A stretch of DNA of 64,000 nt from Camarhynchus parvulus (taxonomy: Eukaryota; Chordata; Aves; Passeriformes; Thraupidae). The stretch lies in NCBI RefSeq assembly GCF_901933205.1, contig NC_044581.1:7178001-7242000 (forward strand). The letters are read 5' to 3'. Under the pieces are notes generated by a model. It worked only from the letters and a program-made list of their open reading frames with translations. It did not search any database and was not told where the DNA came from. The translations under genes were made by a program, and so were the position numbers. Positions 36,601 to 51,600 of the stretch are shown here, piece by piece (position 1 is the stretch's first letter; each line of letters opens with the position of its first letter).

Positions 36601-39600
36601 CATCAAATGTCTTTTTTTTCTACTTTGGTGCTGAGGTTCTACTCTGTGTTTCTGCCAAGCACATTCCCAAAGCAGGGAATCATAGCACCCTTTCAGTAAA
36701 ATTACTTCTCAAACTGTGCCAAACAGCCTGCTACAAAAAAATCACACTTTCAGGTTGCAGACACCAGGATCCTTTCCAGCTTCCCACAGATGAGCATTCA
36801 CAACCCTCTTTTTTTCACCAAAGGCTAAGAAAAAAAAAATCAATTATTTATCACCTGGGAGTTTTTTCCCTCAAAAAGATCATCTGCAAAATTGTATCTG
36901 GTACATAATCAGAAATGAAGCACAGCAGAAAACAAGGCATCAGCAGGTCTCTGTTCTGAAACTTTTGGGGAGAAGTCAGAGATAACATTTGTGGAAGGCA
37001 ACTTATTTAGCATACTCTGGATTTCTGCTGCCAAATCTAAGATCAGATCCATCTCTGAAAGCTGGGAGTGCTGTGCCAGCAGGTCTCAGTCACCTGGGGG
37101 GCAGGAACCCAGCAAACCTTGGAACAGACCAGGAGAGCAGCCCCTTCCTGTGCTGTGTACAATATTTGACAGAAGTCCTGGAGGCTGAGAGGTACCACCT
37201 GCCCTGCCCATACATCCAGTCCGTCTGCAGCACCCAGCCCCCACAGCAACTTCTAGCTGCAGGTAAATTATGCCCACTGAAATGATCATGCAATAACTTC
37301 TAATAAAGAGAAAGAGGAACTTCTAATAAAGAGAAAATCTGCTGTGCTACAGACAGCGCAGCCCTGGGGCTCAGAGGGACCATGCAAAGATGCCCACAGC
37401 CCACAGGGTTCTGTCTGAGCGCACAAAAGCCGCACACAAAGCGCTCTGATTCACCCTGGATGCACAGACACGCACAAGCAACCGAGTGAAAAGCCTTCTC
37501 TACATTGTTTCCAAACAATATCAATACAGCTCACACGTCAGCCGGCACTTGGTACTTACAGGAGGGTTTGCTGTGTCCGTCTGCTGCCGGAGCCGGGATG
37601 GGGGGACTGTGACTTGGAGGGAAAGGTGCACGGAGACGTGCAGAGAGGCGAGAGCGATGGGTAGAAGGGCCCCGGCCCCTCTTTGGGCCCCAGAGCAGCA
37701 ACACTTGCTCACGGGATGGAGCGCAAAAAGGCTGGCATTCCTACAGCAGCAAGGACAATGGGGAGGGATGAGGAGGCACTGCCATAATCAAATGCAGGCC
37801 AGTTGGCCCTCCCCCAGGAAGGGCAGGCACCTCCTTCACTTGCCAAAGGCTTTGTTTTCTAAGCCACAAAGAACAAAGTGGCTGAGGAGGAGAGCACAGG
37901 AGAACCCACTGCGGGGGCAGGTCCATCCAGAAGCACAGGTAACCCATTCCTGGAGATGTAAACACAGATGGAGAGGGGTTGGGCAATATTCTGCCCACTC
38001 CAAGCAGAAGTCAGAAGGAGCAGCTCCTTGAGTGCAGCAAAAAAAAAGACAACTGAGGAACAAGAATCAGCAGAGGCTGATGGTCAGGGGTCCTCTGAGG
38101 GAAAAGATCCAAGGGAAACAGAGAACACCACTGAAGGAATTGCTTGTGGAACAAAGCCCTAAGAAATCCCAAGAAATGGGAAACCCTACCGTTTCTCAAC
38201 TCACCTTGCCCCAACAATCCTCAGCAGTGAGAACTGAAGCTGAACAACTTCCCTCAGAAAGCAAACATAAGGCCAGGGCTTAAGCTGCAAGAGACTCAAA
38301 AGCTTTGGCAGGGCAATGACCACACTTTCCCTGAGCACCAGTGAGCCACCGACTTGCACAACATCCTGAGAAGCAGGAAAAAGCCCCCGGAGCTGCCTCA
38401 GGCCCTCCTGTAATGATACAGGCAGTTCATCACCACATGGCCACAGGGTATGCAGGTGCTGATGGGACACTGCCCTTTCTGGTTGGGTCAGTGCTTTCTT
38501 CCACTTGTGCCAGCAAGGATCATGCACCTTCACTCCTGACCTTCAGCAGGACTGGTTGTCATCCCAGACCTGGTAGAGACTGTCCTGTGTGCTCTGGCTC
38601 ACTGGACATGCTGCTGCAAGCAAGGCGCTCGGTCCTGACAAGGCACATTTCAAACATGCAGTCCAGGTAACCTGCACTTCACTTACGGTAAAGCCAACAA
38701 CATGGGATATAAGGTGTTCTGGGAAATAATTCACCCAGAAAGAGCTTGAGGAAGGAAAAAATATGAAGGCTAATGAGATAAACAAGGAGAGGAAGACTTG
38801 CTGGGGTTGCTCCTGGTCTTGATGGTGTACCTATGGCAGTGTTATTATGAAGCCAGGATAGAGAGCAGGAGAAAAGGATACTGGGGACTGTCCTGCAGGA
38901 ACCCCAGAACAAAACAGACATCAATGCTTTTAGTGCACCATCCATACCCTTGTTTGTTCAGCTGCCCATTTTTTCCCCAAAGCACTGTATGGTGCCAGAT
39001 CTCAGTGCAGTCTTGGAACTGAGTAAACAAGGGACAGTGGCCAAACCAGGCTTGAAGCCACAGGGAGATGGCAGGACCCCGAATATACCCACACTGACTT
39101 TGTGGTACTGAAAAACAATCCTCCAGCCCACAGTCAGAGGTGGGGAAAGCAGCTTCCTTCACTGTTCCTCCTGCTTCAGCCCAACCATCATCCACCCCCC
39201 TGTCAGGCACCAAGGGCTCCTGCCACAAAGGAAGTGGGGACAAATGGAAACATCCAGCTTGGCACCAGTCATGTATTTGGGGAGGGAACCCTGCCAGCCC
39301 ATGTGCAAGCTCCATGTGGTCTGGCCCAGCTCAGGCTGCCTCATTGCAAGGAGCTCTGACAGGCCTTCAGGAACTGCCAAGCAGTGAAAAAAACCAGTAC
39401 AGCATCTTGATGGGGCATATGGGGTTATGTTGTCCTGTCCCACAGCCTGTCCAGCAGCCACAGCCCTGCAGAACACCTGCCCACCACATGCAGGAGGGCC
39501 AGCACAGCAGGGCCTGCCATTCCCAGCAGGCAGTGAGGTATGTGAGGGATGAACACCATGATCCCCGTGGTGGGTGCTCCACTCCCTTGGCACATGCTGA

Positions 39601-42600
39601 GATGTTTGGAGAGCTGAGCTTGCCAGCTCATTTCCATAGTGTACATTGCTTACGCATCCTTGGGCTTCTTCCCCAAATCCTGGGGTTTGGCACTCTGCAG
39701 GCTCTTTACGAGAAGGAATATCAAGGACATTGCTTATTGCAGACTCCTGCTGTAGATATGCCCTCAGATACTAGGGAAGAGAGAAGGGAGTTAGGCAGGC
39801 ACTGACAAGATCAATGCAGGAGGGTCAAAAGCAGCTCAGTATCAGAAGACAGTGAAATCAGTTTAGATAAGATCTGCTTATCCCCCACCTCCCAGACCAC
39901 ACCACACCAAAACTTTGCTTTGGGAAGGCAGAAAGCATTCTGGAGATCAAGACCAAACTCATAGTCACTGAAAGAACTTTCATGCTGTGCAATTTCTGCA
40001 CTGATCCTACAGCTGCAGGATGTATCCCACTACACTCCTTGTTTCAGTTGGCCACTGGTTCACAATACACAGATAGTATATTTACTCCACCAGAATTGTT
40101 TATAACTCTACTGAAACCAGGGAGATCAAAATCCTCCTCCCTCCCTGAGCCAGCTGCCTCTCCTCCACACAAAGCAGTGTGAAAACACACTGTGCCACTA
40201 TAATTTTGTTTTCACTGGGGCCGTGCAGCATGAAAGGCACAACCAAGAGGGGCTGCTGCTGCTGCCAAGGACTGCATCCTGGAGTTTCCATCCACCAAAA
40301 AAGTTGCAATGCCCTCAGAAAATTAATGGGCCACTGTTGGGGCCTATGTAGCATTTGTGTCTCTAGAAATGACTCCAGGCTCTGAAAAGGCTTTGAAGCT
40401 GTGGAGGAGCACACTGCTATAATGATGTCCAACTATCCTGGCAGCCCAAGAGCTACCAGCACAATGTAACTTCCATGCCAGAACAGAGCATTGTGCAGCC
40501 TGGAAGTTTTGGGGAGACCTTAGAACACCTTGCAGAACCTGAAGGGGTTCCAAGAGAGCTGGAGAGGGACTTTGGACAAGGCCATGGAGTGACAGGACAA
40601 GAGAGAATGGCTTCAAACTGACAGAGGGCAGGGTTAGATTGGATATTCGGAAGAAATTCTTCCCTGTGAGGGTGGTGAGGCCCTGGCACAGGCTGTCCAG
40701 AGAAGTTGTGGTTGTCCCATTCCTGTAAGTGTTCAAGGCCAGGATGGGGGCTTGTAGCAACCTGCTCTAGTGGGTGGCATCCCTGCCTGCAGCAGGGAAG
40801 TTGGAACTGGACGATTCCTTTAAAATTCCTTCAAGCTCAAAACCATTGTTTGGTTCTATGATCATGTGCTATAGTCCACATTTGTGCTCCAGAGACTTCC
40901 AGCTCGGGCTGGAAGGGTTCACATACAACCAATGCTTGGCTTGGCTGCAGAATTGTCAGTATGCCAAACAAGGCTTGGTGCTTTTATGTGCCTCAATTTA
41001 TCACAAAAAACATGAGAAAACCCTTCCCAGGATCCTTCCCAGGATCCCCCATGATGGCAAGGGGTGTTCAAGTACCAGAGCAGCCCCTGAACATCTCTGT
41101 TCAGTGAGGTAAAAAAGCACAGGTTCTTGCTATTCTCCTATAGCACAGGAGGCAATTCTCTCTTCATTGGGGTGAAAAAAAAATTACATATTTCCACAGC
41201 AAGAGGGCCCCCCATCTGCACAGCAAACTGCAGGGATGAGCCAGAGCAGACCTGCAGAGCATCACCAAACAAATTCAATTCTCATTGCCCTTACAGCAGT
41301 GTTCTGGGCTGCCTTCTCCACTTTCCTGCCTCACACAGGATGCTTTTCCATGTTTTCATGTTTAGCTGAATTTCCTCCCTCCTCCCCATAGCACTTCTGG
41401 CTGCCAAGGCAGCTCAGAGACAGCAACTAAGTGGCACCTACATCTGGTACAGCTTAACTTTTAGTGTCTATTCTTTCTGGAATTTGAGAACTTCAATACC
41501 CAATGTTTGTACAAGTGTGGAATAAATGGAGCACAGGCTCCCTGGCTTTCTGCTCTTGCCAAAGTTGTATTTTAAAATGAACTTAGAAAATCCTACTGCT
41601 TTTTCATCTGCAACTTTAGAAATTAAAGAACACCAAATCCAACTGCAGATCTGCTAAATGGGTGCATTTGCACTAAACCAAACAGGTGGAAAAGTCAGGT
41701 ACTCAGCACAGTCACCACACACATCCTGTCCTCTTGCTTCCCAGATCCCTGTGATGATCCAGGGATCCCTTGTTCCCTCAGCCACACTTCCCAGCTCTCC
41801 ATTCTGGCGCTCCCTTTCCTCATTCAGGCCTCCACATGGGAGGAGTTGGACTGTATTTAGGATTGACAAGCAGAGTGCTACTCCTGATGGGTCAACAGGC
41901 TGAACTGGACAGTGTGTAAGGATATAGCAGGAAAATGCAGGCAGCATTCCCTGGCATGGTGGCCAAGACTGGCCATCTCTTGGCCCTTGTCATCAGAGCC
42001 AGCACTGCCATAATCCTTCTGCCCACTGTTGTCATGAAAGGGGTTAAAAAGCTCCAGCTCAGAGAGCAGAAAACCTCTATGTTTAACAGATGTGGACATT
42101 TTCTGTAAGACACACCCACCCCTTCTCCCACATACTGACTTGAAAAAAATCACTGCAGACACACGAGCATGAGGGGACTGCTGCAGGTTATAGATCCAGC
42201 TCCCTGATGGAGCAAATACATTTCACACCTTTCATAAACAATCTAGCACTGGACTGAGTCCAAGTAGACTTTTTACATCCTCCTCTGTGCAGCAGATGCC
42301 TTGTCTTACCTTGTCAAAGAATTCATACAGCCTGACTGTTTCACAGACTCGGTGCCTCGTTTCATCCAGCTGGGTGCAGAAATCCTCCAGCTCATCTTCA
42401 TAGGTCTGCAGCTTTACCCTGTAAGAATGCACATCCACAAAGGAAAGGTCTTCCCATTGATTCATCTTCTTTAATGCTTCCTGTCCCCTTTTGCAATATT
42501 CCTGAAAATAAAAAGGTATTGCTTATGAGGATAGAGAGCTGGAATCAACACTAAGTAGTCTTCAAGGCCATTAACAGCTAGGGCTAACTAGACCGGTTTT

Positions 42601-45600
42601 TAAGGTTCAAATCACATGAGTAGTCTTTGTTTACAGCAGAATTTTGAAGCCTGATCTCATGATTTACACTTGTCACACAGCAGCTTGGAAAGGCCTACAC
42701 AGCAAGACCATGGCTCAGTCAGGATCAGAAAAAGGCAGTGTTACAAGCACATCAAGGAAGAACAAAAAAATCCATCTTTCAACTCAGTAGTTATTTTCCC
42801 CAAGACTGGTAAATGCCATCTACTAAGTGTTGAGCTGGTGGGTTTGTCTGCAAAAGGAGAGCAGGGAGACTATGCAGTGAGAGGGAATGACACACACTTT
42901 GGTGATGAACCCTCTTAGCACCATGTGTTTGGCTGAGCACATACAAGACACACATGCTACCAACTCAGATGCTGGAGAATATAATTTTCCAATCTGACAA
43001 CACTTACACTGGCAACAAGATCAAACTCCTTGAACTGCTTTTGTGCTTGAAGCAGCATCTCCAAAGAATCATCCAGGTTGACAGTTTCCTTTAGCCGTTT
43101 TCTGCCAACATTCTCAATCCAACTGCTGACCTAGAAGAAAAGGGATAAGCCCTGCTTGTTAGTCACCCTGTGCTACTCACCAAGGTAGGCCTTTATGTGG
43201 AAAGAGCAAGGAATTGCTCTCATAATGCTGGTCATCTCATTACTGGAAAGAATGAGGGTAGACTTCTCCCCCCCAATCCAGCATTTCAGTCTGAGCCTCC
43301 TGCTCAGAGTTTTTCCACTTCAGGTTACAGAGTAATTGAAAAGCTCTGCTATTGCTCACTAGCCTTAGGCATAAACAGGGCAAGTGGCTGCCTGGGCTCT
43401 GTTTTGGGTGAGCCATGGTCTAAAGCAAGCTCTGCAACTTGCAGACTGGCCTGACATTCCTATTATTGTTACCCCCAACTGGGATCAAATCTCCTTGCTG
43501 CCAGATTTCCTACATCACTTCCCTCTTCTGACTGGCAGGACATGAACCATGTCAGTGTGAATGTATTGATGGATTCTACCCATCTGCTATGTTCCATGGT
43601 TCTCTGGGACTCTCAGCTACTGGTTTTCTGAGTGCAGCTCTCCACAAAGCTGAGCAGCAACTGCATGTTCCTCGGTGGAGCCCAGCTACTGATGCAGTTA
43701 TCAGCCCATATCCTCAAAGAGGGGTAGAGGACTGACTAACAAGAGCATCCTAAGAGCAAAGCAGTCATAGGAGGCCAGGCAGGATAACACAGCACCTCCA
43801 TCATCACTAGGTTTTAAAAACAGGCTGGCAAACTTGTCTGCAATGCTCTAGGCATAGGTGCACCTGGGGGAAGGGACAGACTAAGTGCTTCCTAACGCCC
43901 ACACATCCTGTTTTCCTATGTCACCTGAATCCATATCCCAACTCAACCCCATAGTCAAGGACAAACTCCTAGTTTTATGGACTGTGAGAAGGTTACAAGG
44001 AGCAAGCCCACTGGCAAGAGGAAGAGATGGTGATGGGTTCTCAGTACTGCAGAGAGGCACACTGCTGCTGCCTAGAGCTCCCAGGCAGGTTTAACAGCAG
44101 GAGCAGCTCCTACCACCACTGGAGATCTACAAGCAAAGTAACCCAGGAGTGGTTGAGTGTTACCCAATTCAACAAAAAAAAATAAAGTTCAGCTTAAAGC
44201 AGAAAGTGGTTGCAGTGCTTGCTTTTGTGCCTTTTTTCATTTCTGTTTGGTATTAGGAACCTGTGAGTTTAACAAGAGTCTCTACCAGGTTCTTGCAACA
44301 CACTTCTTGTCCCGAGCACATCCTGCATGGCGCCCCAGTGTCTACCTGCAAATGGGAAGTCATTAAACTCCCAGATCCACCTTGGCCTGTGAAAACACTA
44401 GGTAGGCTACAGCCTCCTTTGCAAATCCAGTTCCCACTAGAGGAGAGGAGCCCAGAATCCCAGAACAGCAATAGTGAAACTGATCCTAATAATGATTTTT
44501 AAGGACATGCAAACTTCTCATTGTTGATGAGTTACAGCACAGGAAACCATGCAACTCCATAATCTCAATGGTGAGTTCAGGCTTAGGGATCTGCAACGTG
44601 GAACATCTGGGATCTGCAATACTGAAAGGACTGATCAGCTCTTGTAGGATGTTCAGACCTTAGCTGCTTTCTGACTTTTTGAGGTCCTTTATCAACATGG
44701 CTACAGGTTTCAAAGGTCTTTCTGAAAGCCAGTGTCTGCTTCAGTTATCCCATGGCTGTCAAGAGTTTCAACAAGCACTAAATGAAGGGAAGTTGAAGGT
44801 CCCACAAAAGTGCAGAGGGTGGGAGGTTGAGCATGGCTCTTGGGCTAAGGACAAGAAGCTGTTCCCTTCCTGGAGTCTGTAGAGAGGGCTGCACCCAAAG
44901 GCAAACCGAGTGTGCCTGGTGCTGCACCCAGAGGGGAAGGAGTGTGCCTGGACTTATCAGATATCAGGGACCTGAGAACAGCACAGGAATCTAAACAACA
45001 GAGTACACAACAGGGATGGGCAGCCAGTGTGGGGCAGGGATATTCTGCAACAGGATGTCAGGAGACCCTGCAGGAGCTACAGCCCAAAGGGGACAAGCAG
45101 ACTTATTAGCTTGTTGACATCACTCTGCTGCTTCTCAAGGTGAAGTATGAAGAATACTTCATCAACAGCCTCGCTGAGAGGGTCAGAAAAGACACCCAGC
45201 CTCCAAGTGTATGGCTTACTTATGAGCCACTTCACAGATGTTTATGGGGTTTGACTAATCCACACCTAGAGAGAAGCCAAGGGACTTTCACTTGGCATCA
45301 AGAGATACCAGGGAAATAAGTGGCTTGATTCTCAGCACTGTTGAAACTCTACCTCAAATTCTTTTGTTCAGTTGTTCTTTTTAAGCATCAATCATCACTG
45401 TACACCTTCACACAAGAGATCAACAGGCCCAGGACCTGCTGTGGAACACAGTGGGAGGGCAGCAGCCACTGCAACTGGCAGGTAGGCCTTACCTCCTTAA
45501 AACACTCTTCCACTTTCTCGAACTCCATCACCAGCTCCAGCTCCTGGATGCGCTTGTTTGACAGCATCACCAGGCGGTGAACGCCCTCATCAACTTGATT

Positions 45601-48600
45601 GTAAAGCACGCTGGCAGCATCGAGTGCATCTCTGCAAAGGGACACAGGGCTGGTCAAGGCTTTTGCATTAGGTCCTTCCCCCAGTGCTTCATGCAAACAC
45701 AACCTGGCCAACAACAGCACTCCAGTCATCCTTCCCATGGAACCCACACAGGCCATCTCCATATGGAGAACAGGAGAGAATATTGCTGCTCCTTGCACAT
45801 TACCATGATTCACCACCCTGACCCCAATGCAGATAACCTGGCAGGAAGGACAAAAGCATCTCCTCCCAGCCAGGTTCCTTGCAAGATTTACCATATTTCT
45901 CACACTTTCAGCTTTTCATAAACACAGATCATTGCATCAATGGATTTTCACAAAACACAGGGTCAAGCAGTTTCAGCGTCTAAAACCACCATTTGAATTT
46001 ATTTAAGTAAATAAGCCACCACTAGTAAGCAAATCTCTCCTGAGTGACAACAACAATATTAAGTGCCTGATGCCCCACTTACTCTCAGGATTTCCACCAG
46101 CCAAACAAATATGCAAAATGTACAACAACTCAGTGCCAGGAGCAATCCGATTTTACAGTGTTGTGCTGCAGAGATTCACAGATTGAGCTCCCCACCTCCC
46201 ACAGGCAGCTGTGCTGACCAAAGCCCAGCAGGTAACACCAGGAGGCACTCTCCCTGCCAGCCCTGCCAGCCTGCCCACAGCACACAGGCAAGCATGGAGG
46301 GGTCAGGATGCAGCCCAGTGCCCTCAGATGCTGCAACCACGGTCTTGGTAAGATGATGAGTATTAGCAAACTCCTTTTAGATGTGTGCAACACCTCTCCA
46401 GCACAGGCTTGGGTGAATCACAGATGGGATACAGGAGACAGAAGAGCATTCAAGCTTATTCTTCTGGTATTTCTTTTGCTTCTAGATTTCCCCTCCTACA
46501 ATTATGGGCTCAAGAGACAGCTACAAGAAAACACTACTGCCTCCTTCAGCTGTGCTCTACACTGGCATGTTCAATTGCCTGGTCATCTCCTGTACTCACC
46601 CTAAACCAATTTTCATTTCATTGTCTTACAACTTTCTGACTTATTAGAGCGTGGCTTTTTTATCATATTATTAAAATTATCTAAAGCACTTGCAAAATAG
46701 GTAGCTAATATTGCTAATGGAAAATAATTCAGAACAATTCAGCATATGTGCTTATTTCTGTCTGGGTTTACAGGCAATCTTGAACCTATGAAATGCAACT
46801 GAATGTGAGTGTTTAGTGGCAGCCACCCTGTAGTTTTAATTGACACGAGGTAGCGCCATAGGTCTGGACAAGCAGCTCTGCATAGCAGAAATCCACACTA
46901 TTTTTCCATTCAGAATTCCACCCAGTGTGCAACAGCCAACTTCTCAAACCTCAGGCTCTTAGATACTTTTGTTTTTCCTCTTTGAAATGCCATTAGACTG
47001 AATGAATTTCTCCAAAGTGCAGCCAAAAATACCCAAATAGTTTCTGGACTAAGATCAGTGCTACTGCAGTACAGAGCAGACAGGTTCTCTACAGAGAATC
47101 TGCAGGCTTCAATGGAAAGATCCAAGCTGTAGCACTGTTCTGGCGTTTCCCAAAACTGCCATAAACAAACCGTGATGATATGAGCCTTCTGTTTTGTAAT
47201 CCTTTCCTATGGACAGACCCAGATCCAAGCCAGGAGACTCACAGCAGCAGAGACATAATCACTGTCCAAGCTGAGCTCTGGAAAGTGTTTACAGAGCAGG
47301 TTGTGGAGGCCAGTTCCCGTCAGCAGCAGTGACACAGCTGGGACAGCTAATGAGAAACAGCTTGGACGATGGCTGCAAGTTAAATTTGGCAACACCATTA
47401 ATGCTGCTCGGTTTTGTGCAGCAGAGCGTATCTGTCAAGCCCCATTTTCTGAGTAAGTCTCCAGCGTACTGATGGCCAGACAGGCAGACACCCTTTGGCC
47501 TTACTCCCACAGGGCTGAATTCCCTGCTGGCATGAATGCTCTCATCCACTCAGGAAATGGATACAGCAAACACTCTTCCTCCCGCTGGCACAGACAATCG
47601 GCACCTATAACTTTAGGCATTCCAGGCTGCTATATGCAAACATTTTCAATTACCCCCTCACGAGGCAAAATATTTTTCAAACCTTTCCCTGAGCTTCCAT
47701 GGAAATCACTTTGGTGTTGATGCTACTTCTTTGATGGCACTCATCAGCAAGCCAGACTGACCTGCTAGACCTTTCTGTAATAGGAGTCCTTATGTCCACC
47801 CAAGCCAGTGACAAAGCGAGCATCCATAGCTTCAGCACTTAATGTGGTATTGTCAGATGGCAACCTGATGACACAGGGACCTGAGACAAGGGTTCCAGCT
47901 CTAGCATTGCCTGACCTAGCACAGAGTATGATCTAATTAGGGGATGGGAGCCAGGGAGTCCCACTCTGCCCCTGTCCATACCTGACACAGGAAACAAACC
48001 CCCCCATCGGTGTAAGCCTGAGCAGTTTTCCTTGACAGGAGTCAGCAGCAACTTGGGCTGCAAGGCCTAACAAATATTACAGATTCTAGCAGAGCAGACT
48101 GCACATTTCCCAAAGGCACAAAACACAGGCTTCCCTGAAGACAACACTGCAACTACAGGAGGGAAAAATCACCCTCAAGGTAGAGGGATAGGAAGTGATT
48201 ATAAAAAAAGGCTAAAAACTCCCACATTTCAAGGTTTTTTAAACCAGAAATAGGTGTACCACAAAGTCACTGTGTAAAGAGGCTAATTCACTGAGCCACT
48301 GCGGAAAAGACCAGTCTCGGCCTTATGGCCAGCAAACCCCTCCAAGGAAAGTTAGGTTCAAAACTGCAGCAATAAAGTTCTCCTGCTGGCCCACCAAGCA
48401 CAGTCCAAAAACCCATTTCAGGAGAAGGGGCTTGAGTGAACTTCTTGGTATCCAACTAAAGGAATGAGTAAAATCCACCCCAAACAACATTTCTGGCCCC
48501 ACGCATTCCCTCCACATGAGTTATCCTGCCCCTGAAGATCTCAATCCAACCAAGCCTTTATGTACATTTTTAGAAGGTGGAAGGGAGCTCCAGTTTAGAA

Positions 48601-51600
48601 GTGAGCCCTTTGCCCCACTGGACATAATCATAAAATACATGTCTCAGTAAATAATGTGGAGCTACACATGTACAGAATCTACATATATATACACATCAGT
48701 CATCCTCCATCTCAGCTGATCCAGGGGCACTAAAAGTGACATCCTCTTGCTGAAGACACACACAAAAAACCTTTGCTTTACTGACCCACAACCATCTCAC
48801 AGTTACCTGAAGTCAGTCTAGGATGCTTTTGGAATTCAGTTCAAAAGAAGGCTGGAAATTAACTTGCATCAGTAATTCAGGCTGTTTGGGGATATATAAG
48901 CCAAAAATCCCTTACTCTTGTCCATTTTTTTCCTCTGCGAATGCTTGCAGCAGGCTATTGATGCCCTTATCAGCCACAATTCAACACTTTAAGACTGCCC
49001 CTTCTCATGGTCCTGCCAATTGTTTCCTGAGCGACTGAAACAACATGCACAGAAAAAATATTTCCAAACAGCTCCTCTGAGCTCAGAGTCCCCAGAAAAC
49101 TTCAGGTGTGGCCTTACACCATTCCTGCTCCTCTGTGAGTTCCTCCAGCATCCCAGCACCTCAGCTCTTTCTTTCAAAGACCAGCCACGCTGTTTTCACA
49201 CATTCTGCCTCGCTTGGCAGGCATTCATTAAACCTTCAATGTCTAGTTGTTGGTCTTCTGTTGCATCTCCAAGGTAACTCCATTCATACGTTGTCAGCCC
49301 CTGACAGTTCACTTTTACCAGCTGGACAGGCTCTCTGACTAACATCCATCTTTTACTCTCTTACACAGAGGAAAATATAAGCCTTTCCATGCTGTAGTAT
49401 AAAGTAGGTAGGCAAACTGAGCCCAACAAAGAAATCACTCACAGTCCATGGGAAAGTTTGATTTTTTGATTCACTTGGGCACTTCAGTGCTCACAGAGAG
49501 GATCCATTGGGCGTTAAGCCTGTTCCCCCAAACCTCTGTATATCCGTTTATCTATTTACACACACACACACACACACACACATTTGCTGATCTAGATCTT
49601 AAAAACTTCCTAAATTATTTCCAGTACACTAGTAAACTCCACAATATCCTGAAACAGGGAGTTTTATGGGGAAAATGATACTTCACACAAATATCTATTT
49701 CTTTTTCAGCTTCAGACTGAGTAGTTTTTAATTCCTGTCTTTCAGTATTTTCACAGCAGCTTGGAGTAAACAAACCAAATATTGAAAATTTGGTTGAAGA
49801 AAGAAGTGACTTCCATCCTGGCACACAAAGAAAATACCTGGCTGTTAAAGACTTTAAAGATATTTTAACAGTGGCCTGTGCAGCTCTGAGCACAAAAGGC
49901 AGAGTTGTTTGAAGTCAGTGGAAAGTCTCAGCTCAGATTTGTGTGGATGCAATGCAATTTCCCTGCACATGGGAGTGTGGTATTAAGAGTCTTTCACTAC
50001 ATTCTTCCATGGTCAAATCATCAAAAGCAATTTTGCAATAGTGCAGAGTCAATATAATTTATAGCAAAAAGGAGTAGCTTGATGTCAGTTTATGTTTCCC
50101 CAAATCCTGTTTTCATTGGGCAATTATCATTTCAGTGGAAAAGGTTCCAAATTTCCTCAGCTTTCTGGAGAAGTGCCAAGCTTTTGTATAATGGTAGGGT
50201 AATTTTAAACCTATAATTTAGAAAGACCATTTCTGTCTAAGTCCATTCTTCAAAAAAAGCCAGCCTTGGAGACTTACACTTCAGTTTTCAAAGTAAAATA
50301 CCTGCTTTGCTTTCAAAAAATAGATGGCCACAGAAGCAGCTTCCAGCAGAGTCACAAAAGCAGGTGCTGCCTGCACCATGCCTGCCAATGTCAGTGAGAT
50401 GCAAACAGGTGAGCACAGGGAAGGGAGCAGCAGAACCATCACTATTCTGCACCTTCCTGTCTGCCCCTTCAGGAACTGCTTTGACAATCAGCAAGAACAG
50501 CAGATCTAACAAAAGGGCTGAAACCAAGAGTTCATCCCCTGACCAGCCTTGGTCAATTTTAAAATGGCAAAAATTAATGGATGGAAGGAATACAACATGT
50601 TGGTAGTGCATTTGAAGGGGTTTGGGCAAGTATAGGGCAGCTAACTTGTCCTAGGAAAATCAGATATCCTTAATTTGATTTGTTCTGTAATTTAGAAGAA
50701 ACACAGTTGGATGTTACAACATTAGCCTCATCTAGTCTTCCACTCTTTTGGTGCTGAACTTCCCTTGTGGATGTCCATACAGGTTTTAGCATAAAATGAA
50801 TAGGATCTGGAAATTAGGAGGTTTAAAGGATGGATTAGCCCAAGGACATCACCCAGATCATGTATGCTGATACCTTGGCTACAAATCACTTAAAACATCC
50901 TGAGCAATGCTTCTGGAAGAAATCCTTCCAGATCTGCAGGGACAGTGCTGTGCCTGAGGGATGTTTTGCAGGATGAGAAATGTCATTCTTGGTTATTACT
51001 GCATTTTGGTAGCAACCTACATAAGTACCACATTTATAATGATCCCATAAAAGGAGGTCAACCTCCAATGCACAGTCCTGCTCTCTGAGCTGAGAGTTTC
51101 ACATGCAGCTGAGGTTAAAATTCAAACTAGCCACGATGAAGGTAAAGCAGATATGGCTAAATGAATATGACTAATTATTCTCTGCAGCACACAAATGGCC
51201 ATGGTGGTTTCAATTCCCTCACTGAAGTATCTGAGGAACTGGGTACGTTTTTTAGAACCCTGAAGTGTCCTTACAAAGGCACAGAGGTCAAATACCAAAT
51301 CTGCAGTTGCCTGTGGGATGGCTGCTCCCAGTGAATGTAGCTGAGACCACAGACCTGGCTGAATCCCTCCTCACTAGGTTACCTGACCTGGGAGCCATCA
51401 ATTAAAAACCATCCAATTAATACAACACACTGGAGACCACAACTGCCAAGAGAATTCTCTTCTGGAGCTCAGTTCGTTTAAATGTGTTTTTAGCAGAAAT
51501 ACACTCAGAAATCCCTTTAAAAGCCAAGGGATCAATGCACACAGTTAAATGAGTGTCCAAGCACAGTCCCAAGCTGTGACCTTTGTTTCTTTCTTCTGCC

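Larger units (their letters stand above)
27075..42309 (-). other. PLEKHG4: Large PLEKHG4 intron (15.2 kb)
   Basis: No internal exon is needed, since both edges are phase 0 and the protein reads through. It holds an 11-base G run (27202-27212), a CpG-enriched patch with a consensus minus-strand donor near 37560, a 19-base tandem duplication (37295-37336) and a CR1 fragment (40497-40868). The rest shows no recognisable gene on either strand. Confidence 0.6.

Noticed and set aside
37486..38031. 181-codon plus-strand open frame inside the PLEKHG4 intron.
   Set aside because: No family similarity recognised, no promoter or splice support, and an Arg/Gln-rich composition that looks like read-through of non-coding DNA.
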